A stretch of DNA of 64,000 nt from Symbiodinium microadriaticum. Taxonomy: Eukaryota > Sar > Dinophyceae > Suessiales > Symbiodiniaceae. The stretch lies in the NCBI GenBank assembly GCA_001939145.1, contig LSRX01000500.1, positions 155,869 through 219,868 of the forward strand, in the 5' to 3' direction. The notes beneath the pieces are model-generated. The model was not told where the DNA came from, did no database searches, and saw nothing but the letters and a program-made list of their open reading frames with translations. Shown one piece after another: positions 21,795 through 34,491 of this stretch; within the stretch, counting starts at the first letter, position 1; each line of letters begins with the position of its first letter. The translations under genes were made by a program, and so were the position numbers.

Positions 21795-23093
21795 AGAGAA
21801 GAAGGACAATGTCTGGACATCGAAGCAAAAGGAAAGAAATCGATGCTGCCTTCAAAGAATATGCCGCTGCGATGGACGACCCGGAGGCCGCTAAAGCGAG
21901 AGAGCTTCCACTGGGTGAGTCTGCCGCTGGCTGTTCCGACTTTCAGGCGGCCGAGAATGCCCTGCGTCACTTGCAGAAAGTTGTCCGACGGAAGCCATCC
22001 AGCTTTGAGAAAGTTGTGGGACGGAAGCCATCCAGCACCCCCGCATCGACTGAGCGCATGGATGCTCCGTGTCTGCGGATCTCTAATCTAGTGATCTGTT
22101 GTGCTCTCCAGAAGTCTCAGCATGAGACCTGTTGGTACGCTCCCTGAGGCTACTGGCAGACTGGAGCAGGAGATGAGGAAGAGGTTCCCCGACCTGCAGA
22201 TACGCCATGAGACGCTAAGCTCCGGCGAGCATCAGTGCATCCTCGATCTGCCCGGTGAAGAGCGAAAATTCTGCGGCAAACCATCAAAGCTGCTTGGTTG
22301 CACGTCCGCCGGGTTCTGCCAATATCTGCAACGTAAACAGCTTCAGCCTGCCAACGAGTCTTGTGTTTTACCGATTTGCAGAAGGGCTCAGGGTTTTTTC
22401 CTCATCCCGTGATTGCTCAACACCGACACTGTAGAACAAGCTTGTAGCAGCTTGCATGATTGGCTTTCAGGCGAGCATGCATTCTACTACGGTGGCACGC
22501 ATGCGTTTTGCACGTTATGCATTGCCCTCACAGCTCTGCCCCCCTTCGTTTGACTGCTGCCTCTGTCGAATCACACATGACGAACATGAAGGTGAGGATG
22601 TCAATATTGTTCAGTTCAAAACCACGATTATGAACTACACAACAACTACACCAGTCTTGCCGAAGCATTTGCCATCAAGCTTGAAGTGCTGAGGTCCCAG
22701 AAGATCTCCTTGAAGCATGCGTTGGAAATTGCCCGTAAGGAGATGAACATCCAGGTTGACCTGAGGCCAGATCACAGAATATTGCACGTGTCACGAGGTT
22801 CGCGGCTTTGGCATCTTTTCGAGTCCGGTGTGCAAGGGAGAAGCCGTGGATCCTGAAATCCATGGGCAATCAGTGGGCGCGTGAGCACGTACGATGCAAT
22901 CTGAAGCTGGGCGAGGAGGCATTGGAGTTGCCTGAAAGACTGTGAGTCGAGTTGGTCGTCAGTACCGTCTCCAAGAGTAGGCATAGGTTCATGTGCTGCT
23001 TGAGCTTGATTTTGAAAGGCGATGTATCAAGCGGAGATTTCTGTGGCGCCGCTGGGAAAGACCTTTGCCAGTAAAAAGGCATGTAAGTCTTGG
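21795..23093 (+). CDS. Candidate gene with double-stranded-RNA-binding-like motifs
   Basis: A run of + strand exon-like segments: about 21820-21912 (KRKEIDAAFKEYAAAMDDPE), 21949-22036 (AENALRHLQKVVRRKPSS, tandemly duplicated in part), about 22160-22289 (RLEQEMRKRFPDLQIRHETL then GEHQCILDLPGEERKFCGKPSK), about 22655-22765 (SLAEAFAIKLEVLRSQKISL), 22798-22941 (FAALASFRVRCAREKPWILK) and about 23038-23083 (YQAEISVAPLGKTFASKKA). The last, and the GEHQCILDL...GKPSK segment, follow the dsRNA-binding-domain pattern of beta-strand, short loop with Gly, then SKK/A helix. 22941 is followed by a consensus GTGAGT donor and 23083 by GTAAGT. Phase across the last intron favours a different frame than the dsRBD-like one, so the final joining is uncertain. 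No start or stop codon is assigned. Confidence 0.4.
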
Positions 23094-23099
23094 GCACAG

Positions 23100-26000
23100 G
23101 CTGTAGTGAGTGCGATCTCCGCCGTTCCTGGCCACCACCTGTGGCAGCAGTCCCCCTCTAGCTGTCCGTCAACTACTGCAGCCCGATCGCAGGGCGCTTG
23201 TTAAAGCGCTGTTTCATGTCTCACGCGCCATCATCTGTAAAACCATCATGTGTAACTACGAGCAGGCAGTATTGGCATTGCATTGCCTGTGAGCATGGTC
23301 TGAGTTTATGAACAGAGTTCAAGTCTTTTTGACGGCGCCGAGATGTAGGTCTGCCCGTTGCAGACTAGGAAGGAATGGCCGCCACTGTGCTCGTTTAGCT
23401 TCCATACTTCATCGTTTTTTTGCAAGTCTTGGTCGGGGATCTTTGTGTCATGCACAGCTGACGAATGTACTTTATGATACAGTTACTCCTGACTCATCAG
23501 CAGAGCAGCGGCCACTCCGAGGATCTCATTGTTTTAAACTGTCAAGAAATGCTTAAGTGCCTCCCACAGTTGTTCTCAAGTCAGGCTTGGAAACTGCTGT
23601 CCCCTTTTGCCGTCCTTTCGTAGCTGCCTGCATGCAGCGTGCCCACGCCTTCGAACTTTTGCGAGGAACCTCGTTTGTTTCAACATGGCCGAATGCAACA
23701 ATCAGATGCCGCAGGTTTCGTCTGGACAGCTATGTAAACCTGCTACATTGGCTGCTGATCTTTAGGTCAACTTTAGGTAATGAGAACCTCCAAGTAGGCA
23801 CATTGTGCATGTATGCATGCAGGGTAGGTCCAGTTAGGTAGGCAGGTAGGTAGCTCGGTACATCTATGTATAATATTCACGGCGAAAACGGAGGTGTCCG
23901 AGCAATATAGGCTGTAGACGAAGCAAGACTTGAGAACTCGAGGGGCATGCCCAGACCAGATGCCTGCAGTCTTGGCTAATGAACGTTCATGAACGATGCG
24001 TCGAAAGGGATCTGAGAGAGAAAACATGGGCGCCGTGGAGGTAAGACGTTGGGAGGTTTGCTTCCAAACACTTCAACCCCGTGCAAGCTGCAGAAACTGC
24101 AAGCTCGTCTGGCGGTAGTGAGCTATCCCAAGCTAGATCAGGCCAGTTTATCTGGCACCGGCTGGTGCCCAAGATGTGAAGGTGAGTCTCATAGTCAGAC
24201 GCACGGCTTCTCGTCGGCACGTCAATGCTTCTTTCCGAAGGCCCGGGCCCACAGCCCTGTCACTGTGCATTCGAGATCACCCAGTCCACCCGCGACGGAA
24301 CAGGCAGGGACTGCTTTTCGGATTCAGTCGGGTGGTATTCCCGCTGCTAAAAGTTCCTCACGACATGCGATTCGGGGCTAATTTGCTTAAGCTGCTTCCG
24401 TGGCAATTGGGGCCTCCTCAGAGAAGCCGTGTCCTCGAAGAGACCCGCAAACAGCAGGAGGCAACAGTTGTGCCAGGATTTCGGGTTACCGCTTGGTGCA
24501 GGTCTCGATGGCGATAAACTGGACACACATTGGACGCGAGGCGAGTCTTACAAGTTCGCTGTGCTTTGGTGCATTAAGTCGACGGCCCGGACAGCAGTTT
24601 GACGTGTAATGCAAGTCTTGAACCGGTTTGCGTTTCGAGTTTGCCATGTCTTGGACCTCACTCTCTGAAGTTTCAGGTACAACAGCTACCTCCGGACGCT
24701 AACCGTTAAGTCAACCCTGGTGACCCCTTTCTGGTCACGGGGACTTGAGCCCACATAGGTCGCGTAAAGGTAATGCTAAAGGGCAACAGAAGTACAGTAG
24801 GAGGCGGCTAGGATCTGCACTGTCGCTCTGCATGTGGCGTGTGTCCTAGTCCTAGCACAAGTTGCAGCGGGTCATGTTTTTTTGAGCGTTTAGGCTTTGC
24901 GGTGGGGGGGCTGCCAGCGTATTGCGGGGACTGTGTCCAACGAACATGGGCTGGCTGAGTTGGATCGCTTTCCCAGCTCAGCCTCAGTGGCTCGGTGGTC
25001 TAGGAAGGAAGCATGCATGTGCTTCACTTTCTCAACTTGCGCGTGTGTGCGCTGGAGGCATCCCAGTTTGCGCCGCTTCCAGAGTCTCCCGCCAGGGTCT
25101 GAGGAGCCTCTGGGCTCAAGGCATCACTCCAAGGCTGTCCAAGGCCTCGAGCAATCGAAACGTTTCGCCCACACTGTGACAGTAACGGCACACAGGCTCT
25201 GCCAACGAGCCCGGCTGTCGCCGTCAAGGCGCAGACCCGCGAAAGCGTTTCAGACTCTTTCCTCGATGTGCTCCCAATATCTCCCAATCTGGCAGGCCGG
25301 CACCGCGCTTCGCAGACCTTCAGACTTTGCTCTGAGCCCCCGCGCCGCACCCCTGATGGCACCGCTCCAACAACTCTTGGGAGCACTTTTCATGAGTGCA
25401 GGCCTTGTCTCCCAGAGGGCTGGACACGTCGCCAGCCCGGGCCACGGTTCTTGACAGTTTTGACAGAATCTATAAGTTCCCATAAGCTTTCTTCCTTTCC
25501 TTCAGAATCTTCAGAACTACTGGACAGCGACACCGGAGTGCGCAGTCAAGTCGGGCAATTGCACTGAGGGCTTCAGCAGTCGGCCCTCCGACCTGTCACC
25601 GGTGCAGCCCTCGGAGATGCAGGCATTTCTACACGATGGCATCGTATTCTGACTCGTTGTCAGCAGCCTTGGCTATCAAGCATCCTTTGCAGAGTGCGGG
25701 AAGGGGGTGATACCAAAAGGGAATGAAATATTTTTCGAGTGGTTTCGCCGTTCTTTCTTGTGAGAGTTTTCAGGAATCACGTGTTGGGCTCTGTTCTTAT
25801 CATCCAAGCCAAAGCACGCCCCTGCAGGTCGTAGGTGCGTTCGTGAGGAGACAGTCAAGGGCTCCAAAGTTCGAGTGACAGGAAAGCTCAGGCCCTCTTC
25901 GGGCGCTTAGCGGCATGTATCGGGGACAAGCCACACGACGAGAACCATCGAAAAGGATGGTGATCTCAGAATCTCAGAAGGTCCGTTGACATTGGAAGCC

Positions 26001-29000
26001 TGCAGCAACACTGTCGCTGCAGGGGACGGGCGCTGACTCGGTGTTGACCTCGGAGCACCGATGTTTGCTGAGAGTTGCAGTGTCCCAGGGCTGTACCTGC
26101 GTGCAACGGCTTGCTGTGGCCGACATACCACGTGGCACAAGGACATCTGCAGCAACAGTGACGTCTCGCGGCCGGAAGCTCAGATGTGCCAGAAGCAGGT
26201 GGCAGCGGGTGGCCAGAAGGTTCTTCCGCACAGCTGAGGGATATACTCGGAAGCCCTGTCTCCGGAGGCTTAGTCGCCAGGGGCCCAAGGCACCACCAAG
26301 CACCACAGCAGTGCAGCTGCATGTTCAGTTGGTGATGATTGGTATGGCGTTGTGTTTTACTTTCTCCGGTGGCTTCCTCCGGCTTGTCCGAGGACGACCC
26401 CTGGCTTGGCCTGGCGGTGCGGTCACCGCTCAGGTCGCCGGTGATGGTGACAACATGGAAAAAAGACTCTTCTGGACTGCACTGGTTCTGGAGGAGCCCC
26501 GGCCGAGAGTTTCGGGATGTTGCGCGACCGCCTGGGTCTTATGGCAAAGACGATCCCAAAGCGCAGAAGGATTCCCGCATGTCAAGGACGCGTTCTGGAC
26601 CACTTCGCAGACCGGCGGCGTGGAAGCATTAGCTGCGAGACAAACTCTTGATTCCATGTGCAGGGCTCACGTGATTCTCTCACAAGAGTCCTTGTGATTT
26701 TTCCCATCCGGTTTAGAGAGTTGTGGACAATCTCTCTTGGCACCTTCTCCGGTTCTTGTCCTTTCTGGACAGTTTTCTTGCCTTCTGAATCCTCGTGATC
26801 CTCGCTCCGAGCCTGGCGGATTCCGCCTTTCCAAGTCTTGCTTGCCGCTTCGGGTGCTTCGGGTGCGGTCAGGTTCCTACAATCAGCAGCCCCGAGTGGG
26901 CGGAGCAGGCACGGTTCTCGACGCCTTTGGTAGAGTTGCGCATGACGAATGCTGTGCACAGCTCAGGATGTCCCCCAAAATTGCGAGAAGGATTGTCACT
27001 TGCAGACTGCCTTTCCAGGCTGAGGGAGGCAAGCCTGTCCTGCCAGCTCCGCAGCTGCCAGCGTTGGAGGAGACTCGCCAGCTCCGCCGAGGGGAAGAAG
27101 AATACTCGTAAGGTGCTTTGAGAGGTCTTGGCGGCTTTTCAGCATGTTTCAAAAGAAGCATCAGAGTAGCGCAACCTCACCCTGATGAAAAGCTTTTCGG
27201 GGGCTCGTGTTCCTCAACCCTCCAGCGCTGCCTTCATAAGCTGTCCAATGACTGCGCTTCCGAAGGGCTTGCGTGGTATCCGAAGGATTCTGAGGGCATC
27301 TCCTGTGGGCAGTTTTAGTTTTGAGAGGACAGAGTAGTACCTCTCGCGTCTTGGCATCTGGCCGAGTGCTCTTGTGCAGTGCACTTCTGTCGCACCACGC
27401 AGATTTCCTTCAGCCCGCAGCGTCTGAAGCTCTCGCAGCCAGGAGCTTTTTGCCCAGAATATGCGGGAAGCGGGCTGAGCAACTGTCCTCTGTCAATGTG
27501 CACAGAGCGACGACGGCAGAGCCGGGGCATTTGTTTCTGCAAGCGAAGGCCTCTCGTGAATCTTGTTTCTTCTTGCTTCTTGCTTGTGTAGAGTCCTGTG
27601 GTAGAGTCTCCCGGCTTAGGAGCAGCGAAGGGAGGAGCTCAAGCTCCGTCATCAGCGACGAGAGCCGCGGCAGCAGATGCAGAGGCCAGGCAGCCGCGTG
27701 GCAGCGCATGGCAGCGCGTAGCCTGGAAAGTGTGTGTTGTGAGGATCGAGTTGTCGAGCCTAGAGATACCTAGCGTTGAAAGTGGAAAGTGCGGGAGCTC
27801 GAGAACAGGACCATCAACCCATCCTTCGAGGAGGTCCCCAACGGACTCTGTGGAGTCTTGGTGCAGATTTGGTGTGCAGCAAGCGGCTGACCGGGCGACT
27901 CGTCGACCTGACGCTAGCACGAGTCTGCAGCGAGGCTTCGGCCCGAGCCCTGACGATGACGACTACTTCTACGGCAAGCACGTGAGTCTGTGAGTCGTGG
28001 AGCTGTGCATCCATAGTTCTCGAAGCTTGCAACCTTGTAACTACAGGAACAACGCATGCTTCGAACCTGCTTCGTGAACGAGCGTGTTAATGCCTGGTGC
28101 AGCTCTTCGGACATGAAGGCGCATAAGAGTACCAATTAATCGCAAGACATTACTGCCATCGTCCATGAGAAGCTCTCTTTAAGACCTGAGCATTTTTGAA
28201 GTTGTGGTGAGGCGCTGAAAGAATGCAGCTCCATTCAAGAAAGGTTGCAGTCGAAGGAAGAGCTGTTCGCAGATCCAAGAGCGGCCCGTGCAACATGCGG
28301 CCGCTGGAACGTCTCGTGGGCCCTGGAGCTATGCAGTCAATCCGTCGGGGAGCGTCAAGGAGCTATCTTTGTTGAGTCGTTAAAGGCTGGCAAAGGCTGC
28401 TTCGTAGGACTGGCAAGGCGGGAGGGATTCTGCGTTCCATCGGTTGAGCATGCTGACTCCTAGGAGGCCGCGTAGTCAATGACTCCCCCAAAGACAGCTG
28501 AGCGGGAAAACCACTGACGAAACAACAAGCTTGTCCTTTCTCCCTTTCACATGAGGGGGCCAGTGGCTCTGGGTACTGTTTGCACCTGCCCACCTCCCAT
28601 GCTCGACCCGAATTTGTTGCCGTTGGCTCTGAGCTTGCGCCCACCTTCTGTTGGGACGCCTCTGCCATGAGTGGCTTGGCGGAACTTGGCCGATTTGCTC
28701 AGCCAGCACGCGAGGAGCAGCTTGCAAGCCACACGACAGCCTGCTATTGAAGTCTGATCATGAAGCTCTTTCAATGTAGGTTGTGTCGGTTGCGTCACAA
28801 GAAGACCTCAGTGCCAAGTTGCCTATCTGCCTATCTACCTGAGTTGCACCAGCATTGTCCCCAGCTTGTTGGTGCCGTAAGTGCAGCGAGGTTCCACCGT
28901 TATGGCCGCCCACTCAGCATGGAATAGTTCCAGTCACTGGGCTCCGGTCAGATTTGCCTGCGCTCCATTGCTCGGATCAGACGCGATCGCAGGATGGCCC

Positions 29001-29087
29001 GGAGTGGCCCTTGGATCACTTCCGACAGGCTGGGAGTGCTGCCGTCGCGAACCGCATCGTGGGGCAAAATGCCTTGCTCTCTTTCAG
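23100..29087. other. No secure feature in about 6 kb
   Basis: The longest frames (24897-25454 +, 26041-26697 +, 26959-26582 -) have no recognisable domain and no phase-consistent neighbours. Probable content is introns and intergenic DNA. A small tetranucleotide run (ggta/ggca) lies near 23834-23855. Confidence 0.4.
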
Positions 29088-29458
29088 GCATATGAGAAAG
29101 CGCTTAGCGAGCGAAGTGGCCGAAACATGGCAGTGGCCTTTCTGGCATGATTACTTTGGCGAGATCTGCACCACCTGCCCTCTACACCGCAAATCGCGGA
29201 CGACCGGCTACCGCCATTTTTGCGTAGGGAATATGTGCTTCTTCGACAGTGTACTAGAGATTGTAGTTGCTTCTCAACACGAACTTGGCTCGATGCTGAA
29301 GCCTTTCTTGGTATGACGAGGGAAAATGCGGGAAGTTCTAAGGGTCAACATCATCAAAGCTGATGACTGATGGGTGTGAGTCCCCTGTCGTCGGCCAGCT
29401 CGTCTTCCCTGGCGACTTCAGCCCGGTGCACGTGGGACATCTTTTGATGGTGCAGCAG
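29088..29458 (+). CDS. Exons including a nucleotidyltransferase (HxGH) motif
   Basis: At 29381-29458 the frame reads GQLVFPGDFSPVHVGHLLMV followed by QQA and a GC donor at 29459. The pattern 'FPGxFxPxHxGH' is the nucleotide-binding signature of the cytidylyltransferase/NMN-adenylyltransferase superfamily: a strand, a Gly loop, then an HxGH that contacts the NTP phosphates. Members transfer AMP or CMP in NAD or phospholipid synthesis. The short segment alone cannot tell which. An upstream exon-like stretch, 29088-29147 (AYEKALSERSGRNMAVAFL), has an AG|G acceptor (ctttcag|G) and a GC donor and may belong to the same gene. I could not find the ISTTxxR-type second motif downstream, so the gene is incomplete as read. 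Confidence 0.5.
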
Positions 29459-31711
29459 GCCTTGCCAGCACATGTTTACCTGCTCAGCCATCTATTGCGT
29501 CAGCATGCGTCATGCCAGCCAGCTTCTAATCGACGATCGCATGCAGGCCTCAAGTCTATGTCGTTAGGCAAGATTTTCGATCGACTGATGCACTGAGTCA
29601 AGTCGTAACACCTGCCATCTATCTGTCCCTCTCGCTCGCTCGCTCTCTCACTCTCTTTCCCTCTGTCCGACTTCATCCCCTATAGTTGTCTCAGGCACGG
29701 GCCGGCTGTGTCCTGTCCGTTCTGTGAGTCTACGCTGACATCGCTCATTCCGTGACTCCGTGACCTGAGCTGCTGGCATCTGGTGGCTATCTTGGGCTCA
29801 AAGGAAGGACACCCTCTGCTTTGGAGTAAAGTTGTTGCCTGGCGGAAACATACGCTTCGTGTGTCTTGTTCCACTTTGTTCCAGACGCACATCGAAGGCT
29901 GCACGTTCCAAGGTTGTTTGGTGCGGCGCCTTTTGGCCACCGAGCAACCTCGCCGGCGGTGCACAGGCACAACCTGTTTGCAATCGCTCGGTCGCTAAGC
30001 CCTGCTGTATTGCGAATTGCTTTAGCCTCGACATTCTCTTCCCAGAAAGCTGGAAACGACTTTCCTCTTCAGGACATCGAGGCGGGAGAAAAGATGATCC
30101 GAACGGGGTGGTCACGGCTTACAACCGGATGGGGCACAACCACTTCTGCAGCATCTTGGCAAGCAAAGACTGGGCCCAATCTGGGGTTACATAGACGGCT
30201 CAAAAACCGGCAAACGGCGCAGACTGTCTAAGAGAGCCGTGACAAAAGCCCAGGAGAGCGCAGCCATAGAACAGCTCATCAGTACCCATCGGGCGCTTCT
30301 CCTAGACGGAGGCGACGGCGACACTGTCGTGTTTGCTTGAATTTGCAGCCAAGTAATCCGGTAGACTCAGACGTTCCACGACGTTCCGCATATTCGTCCA
30401 GCATCGGTTTGCGCACGTGCGTGCCGCAGGACGTGCCGAGGTGGGTAGCGAAGCTGGCTACAGCACCTTTCCCGCAACTAGCCAATTCTGCGCGCTCCAC
30501 CCGGAGATCTCTTGCAGAGCAGCTTGAGTGCGAAACATGAAGCTGGCAGCATGTGAGTGATCGGATGGAGAAGCCGAGTCTCGTGAGCTCAGGTGCCTGC
30601 GCCATCTTTCTAAGTGCGGTAGAGACTACGGCCAAGACGTTTGGACTTGAGGCGGCCTGCCCTGACTCTGCGATTATATGCGTATCATGCCTGACCAGAT
30701 CTTTTGTCGCAAGAAAGCCTCGGTTTTGGCAGACCAGAAGTTGAGTCCGAGTCGAGTCGAGGCTGCTCCGCGTGCCTACCGCAAAAGGTTCTCGGCGAAC
30801 TACCGTGCCCTGGTTTTGAGTGCTGGCTATCTCGGGCTCTGTATTTCCTGGCCTTGGCCATGGTCTTTCTCCTTTCCGCCATGTCACATATCGTCACCTG
30901 AAATGCGACTCTGAGTGTGGATGCTTCGTTGTACAGACGTTGTACATGTGCAGCGATTTCTTTCGGAGTTCCTTGGATTGACTTCAGGTGCACTCTTCCC
31001 AGACGACGCACGGCATTACCGAGTGGACGTACTTGAGGCTCCAAACATGCGATTTTTGACAACACATCCTGCTACACGCTACACATTGTAGAATTCAGAT
31101 CATGCCTTGACACTTGATACGAGATGCTTCGGCCTCGAAAGGCTAGTGCAGACCAGCACTCTGCCATTTGGGTCAACGGGGACAAGTTCGAACTGAGCCC
31201 AGAGGCAGAAGAGACTATCAGAGCACTAGGGTTCACTGGCGCTGCAGCTTGCTGAGCATAGGCGATTTGCCACGCCGAAGCTTTGCAAAAGGCGCGGGGC
31301 CTGAAGAAGACCGGGAAAGCACAAAAAGAGATGGACACCGGGGGGCTTGTGAGGGTGCCTTGCGCAGGCTTGGGCAGAGTTGTCCCAACTCGTCGAGTCC
31401 TGCGCCGGTCCCGACGGAAACACTGCCAGACATCCGGTGCCCTTGCGACAAATTCCGGATCTGGAGTTGAACTTCGGACATGAGACTTCATGAAGCCTTT
31501 CTCTGCCAAGGCGCGATCCGATCTTTGTACAGTCCTGGATGCTCTGGATGCGGCCTGGGCAGGCTTCGAACACAAGTGCCTAAGCAGCGTGTAGAAAGCG
31601 AGTGATGCATCTTGAGAGATTCATGCTGAACCCATTGGACATTGAAGTTTTTGCCTTCTCATGTCTGCACCTGTGGTAAAGAGAGTGCAGCCGCGGGCTG
31701 CTGTAGCCCAG
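29459..31711. other. No secure feature
   Basis: A pyrimidine-rich CTCG patch lies at 29625-29660. Frames such as 30887-30279 (minus, 202 codons) lack motifs. A + strand frame near 30068-30130 (FPLQDIEAGEKMIRTGW) after cttcag is exon-like but isolated. Confidence 0.4.
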
Positions 31712-32405
31712 GTATATTGCTGAGTTGATTGACATCGAAGAGCAGGCTCGAAGGCTCATCATCAAGGCGAGGTGCTTTCGGAGAGTCCTTGAGCTCTCGG
31801 ATGCTGCACTGAGCTGGGCTGTGGGAACAAGGCTGTGGATCTGGAGGCCCGCCTATCCATGCTGGAGGACTGCAGGGACCGTTGAGCAACGCATGATTCG
31901 TGGAATCAGGAGTGGTGCTGTCGATGCAATACTTCACAAGTCTTCGCACATAAAGGAAGTATCATGGATACTTGCACGGTGCCCATGGTTCGCCTCCGAA
32001 TGCCTGCATCAAGGAAAACGCGGGCAAAGGCAAAGAAAGTCAGGATGTGCAGAGAGCGCTAGTGCCACTTGGATTTTGGCAGAAGGAGTTTCAGGTCCCA
32101 TGTTTGCGGCTTTGGCGGAGATGCTGCATTGTTCTTGGTCGTTCGCAAAGTGTGCTTCGCTGGTCCAGATGCCCGAGCAAGCTACAGCTTATCATTTCAG
32201 TCCCTAGAACTCCGTTGCACCAGTACAGGGCTGAAGCGATGAGACAAATGAGCCGCTTTCCGCTCCAAGGCAAGGGATTGCGCATCTCAACTCCGTTGCC
32301 AATTTCCGGCGCAAGGGTCGTGATGACTTGGGTGCCTTGACAAAGATGAAGTGGAGCATTGATGAGCGAAGCTCAAAGTTCCAGTTCGATGCCTTGGCCC
32401 TGCAG
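31712..32405 (+). CDS. Two exons of an unrecognised gene
   Basis: 31712-31771 follows tagcccag|G and reads YIAELIDIEEQARRLIIKAR, ending before a GT donor. 32275-32405 follows caag|G and reads GIAHLNSVANFRRKGRDDLG, then ALTKMKWSIDERSSKFQFDA and LALQ, ending at a GC donor (32406). Both are strongly protein-like, charged and helical, and carry dinoflagellate-type exon borders. Whether they are adjacent exons is not shown: an exon-like stretch between them (about 32005-32090, KESQDVQRALVPLGFWQKE) could intervene. No family is recognised. Confidence 0.5.
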
Positions 32406-33536
32406 GCTATGACATTTTGGAGTCTGCCGAGCACCGAGCTTTCGGCCGGCGTTAGGCCCTGCAGCCTTCAAGCCTTGGTGCCCGTTGCGTTCCCTTTCGT
32501 TTGGTGTAGCAGCCGCATGCAGCCGCTGTCCTGCCTTAGGCAGCCGCAGTCCTCAGCAGATTCAGTCTCACCAGCACCTTGGATGCACCGAGATCGGGAT
32601 CTTGGGATCTTCATCTTGAAGGAAGAGACTGTACTCCCCCGACCATGTCATTGCTGAAGATTGAGGTAAAGATATCGTGGCAGCTGGCGAGGGCAAGGGC
32701 TTCGCAGCAGCTGCCATCCAAGATGCAGTGTCAAGAAGTGCCGGCGTGTCCATGGCAGTGGCGCCTTGCCTGAGATGCTGCATCTGCATTTTCTGTCAGA
32801 GAGCAACAGAGAGCACGGGCCGACGAGCACCAGGATGTGGTTGGCTCCTTTGAAGCGATGCGCCGGCCGGGGGCTTTTCCAAAACGAGAGATGCAATGCT
32901 CTTTTTTTGCGCTGCTCGGGCTCGCGGGCATATGGGAGGTATCTGCGAGAGGTGAAGAAGTGCCTCGAGCGAGTCGACCCGCCGGAGCCTCGGAGCGGAG
33001 CGTCTGCGGCCTCCCGTCCTCCGGTTTAGGCGCTTCGTTTGTGCGGCGCGGTTCAGAGGGGTTCTCAGCACTACTCGTACCTCCTGCAGTCTTCCCACCA
33101 GAATTCAGAAGATAAAGGCGGCAAAAGGGAAAGCTAGTGTCAGGAAACAGGATTGTGGCACGGCAGTCGAGACCTTCACCGCCTGAGGCATCTTTGCAAC
33201 AATGTGGGGCTCGTCGCAAGGCCTTTCGCTTAGTTCAGTGACTGCAGCACACATCGTTAACGTGTTCGGAGGATGTGCAATAAGCCACTGAGGCTCGTGG
33301 ACTGGGAGGACCGTCACTTGGGGCAGCAGTTCACACACATTCCATGATTCGCGGAGTGACAAGCGCGGGAGAGCCAGGAGAGCTGGGAGATCGGTTCTCG
33401 GTACGTCCGGCAAACGGTGCTGTTTGACGCGAACAACGACGTCGCTGCTCGGTCGCTGTGGTGGAAATACCGGGTGCCCGCGTTGCGGTGGCACCACGCC
33501 TGCTACTTCTACTCCTACTCCAATTCCTACTTATCC
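32406..33536. other. No supportable feature
   Basis: Frames on both strands of 60-162 codons, without motifs or splice support. Confidence 0.4.
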
Positions 33537-33712
33537 TCCCACCACCACCACCGCCGCCGCCACCGCCACCCCCGCCGCCACCACAACCACCACCATGGCT
33601 ATCACCATCATCATCAACAACACGACCATCATCATCACCGACACTACCATACCCAGCATCATTATCACCATCCCCTCGTTGTCGCCGTCAGTTCCGTATT
33701 GCGGGTGTTAAG
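33537..33712. repeat. Degenerate (CCA/CCG/ATC)n trinucleotide tract left of the gap
   Basis: CCACC, CCGCC and ATC triplets run up to the edge of the undetermined bases. Reads as poly-His, poly-Pro or poly-Thr in the three frames. Confidence 0.85.
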
Positions 33713-34287
33713 NNNNNNNNNNNNNNNNNNNNNNNNNNNNNNNNNNNNNNNNNNNNNNNNNNNNNNNNNNNNNNNNNNNNNNNNNNNNNNNNNNNNNNNN
33801 NNNNNNNNNNNNNNNNNNNNNNNNNNNNNNNNNNNNNNNNNNNNNNNNNNNNNNNNNNNNNNNNNNNNNNNNNNNNNNNNNNNNNNNNNNNNNNNNNNNN
33901 NNNNNNNNNNNNNNNNNNNNNNNNNNNNNNNNNNNNNNNNNNNNNNNNNNNNNNNNNNNNNNNNNNNNNNNNNNNNNNNNNNNNNNNNNNNNNNNNNNNN
34001 NNNNNNNNNNNNNNNNNNNNNNNNNNNNNNNNNNNNNNNNNNNNNNNNNNNNNNNNNNNNNNNNNNNNNNNNNNNNNNNNNNNNNNNNNNNNNNNNNNNN
34101 NNNNNNNNNNNNNNNNNNNNNNNNNNNNNNNNNNNNNNNNNNNNNNNNNNNNNNNNNNNNNNNNNNNNNNNNNNNNNNNNNNNNNNNNNNNNNNNNNNNN
34201 NNNNNNNNNNNNNNNNNNNNNNNNNNNNNNNNNNNNNNNNNNNNNNNNNNNNNNNNNNNNNNNNNNNNNNNNNNNNNNNNNNNNNNN
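33713..34287. other. Assembly gap (575 N)
   Basis: Undetermined bases, flanked by trinucleotide repeats on both sides, so the gap probably reflects an unresolved CCA-type microsatellite. Confidence 0.99.
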
Positions 34288-34331
34288 ACCACCACCACCA
34301 CCACCACCACCACCACCACCACCACCACCCC
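34288..34331. repeat. (CCA)n microsatellite right of the gap
   Basis: About 14 perfect ACC units that begin directly at the gap edge. Confidence 0.95.
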
Positions 34332-34420
34332 TACTCCTCCCAAGTATGCTTGCCACATGCACGCTGGGCAGTGGCCGCTTGCTTCTAGGCTCCCCATTTG
34401 TGACAGCGGGCCGATCTTAC

Positions 34421-34491
34421 CACCGACCCACCCTACCTACCTGCCTACCTGCCTGCCTGCCTGCCTGCCTGCCTAGCTACCTACCTACCGC
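34421..34491. repeat. (CCTA/CCTG)n tetranucleotide microsatellite
   Basis: Tandem CCTA and CCTG units over about 70 bp. Confidence 0.9.

Noticed and set aside
26041..26697. 218-codon + strand frame
   Set aside because: Lacks any domain and is too long for the exon sizes seen here; its composition is that of a chance frame in GC-rich DNA, and two other frames overlap it.
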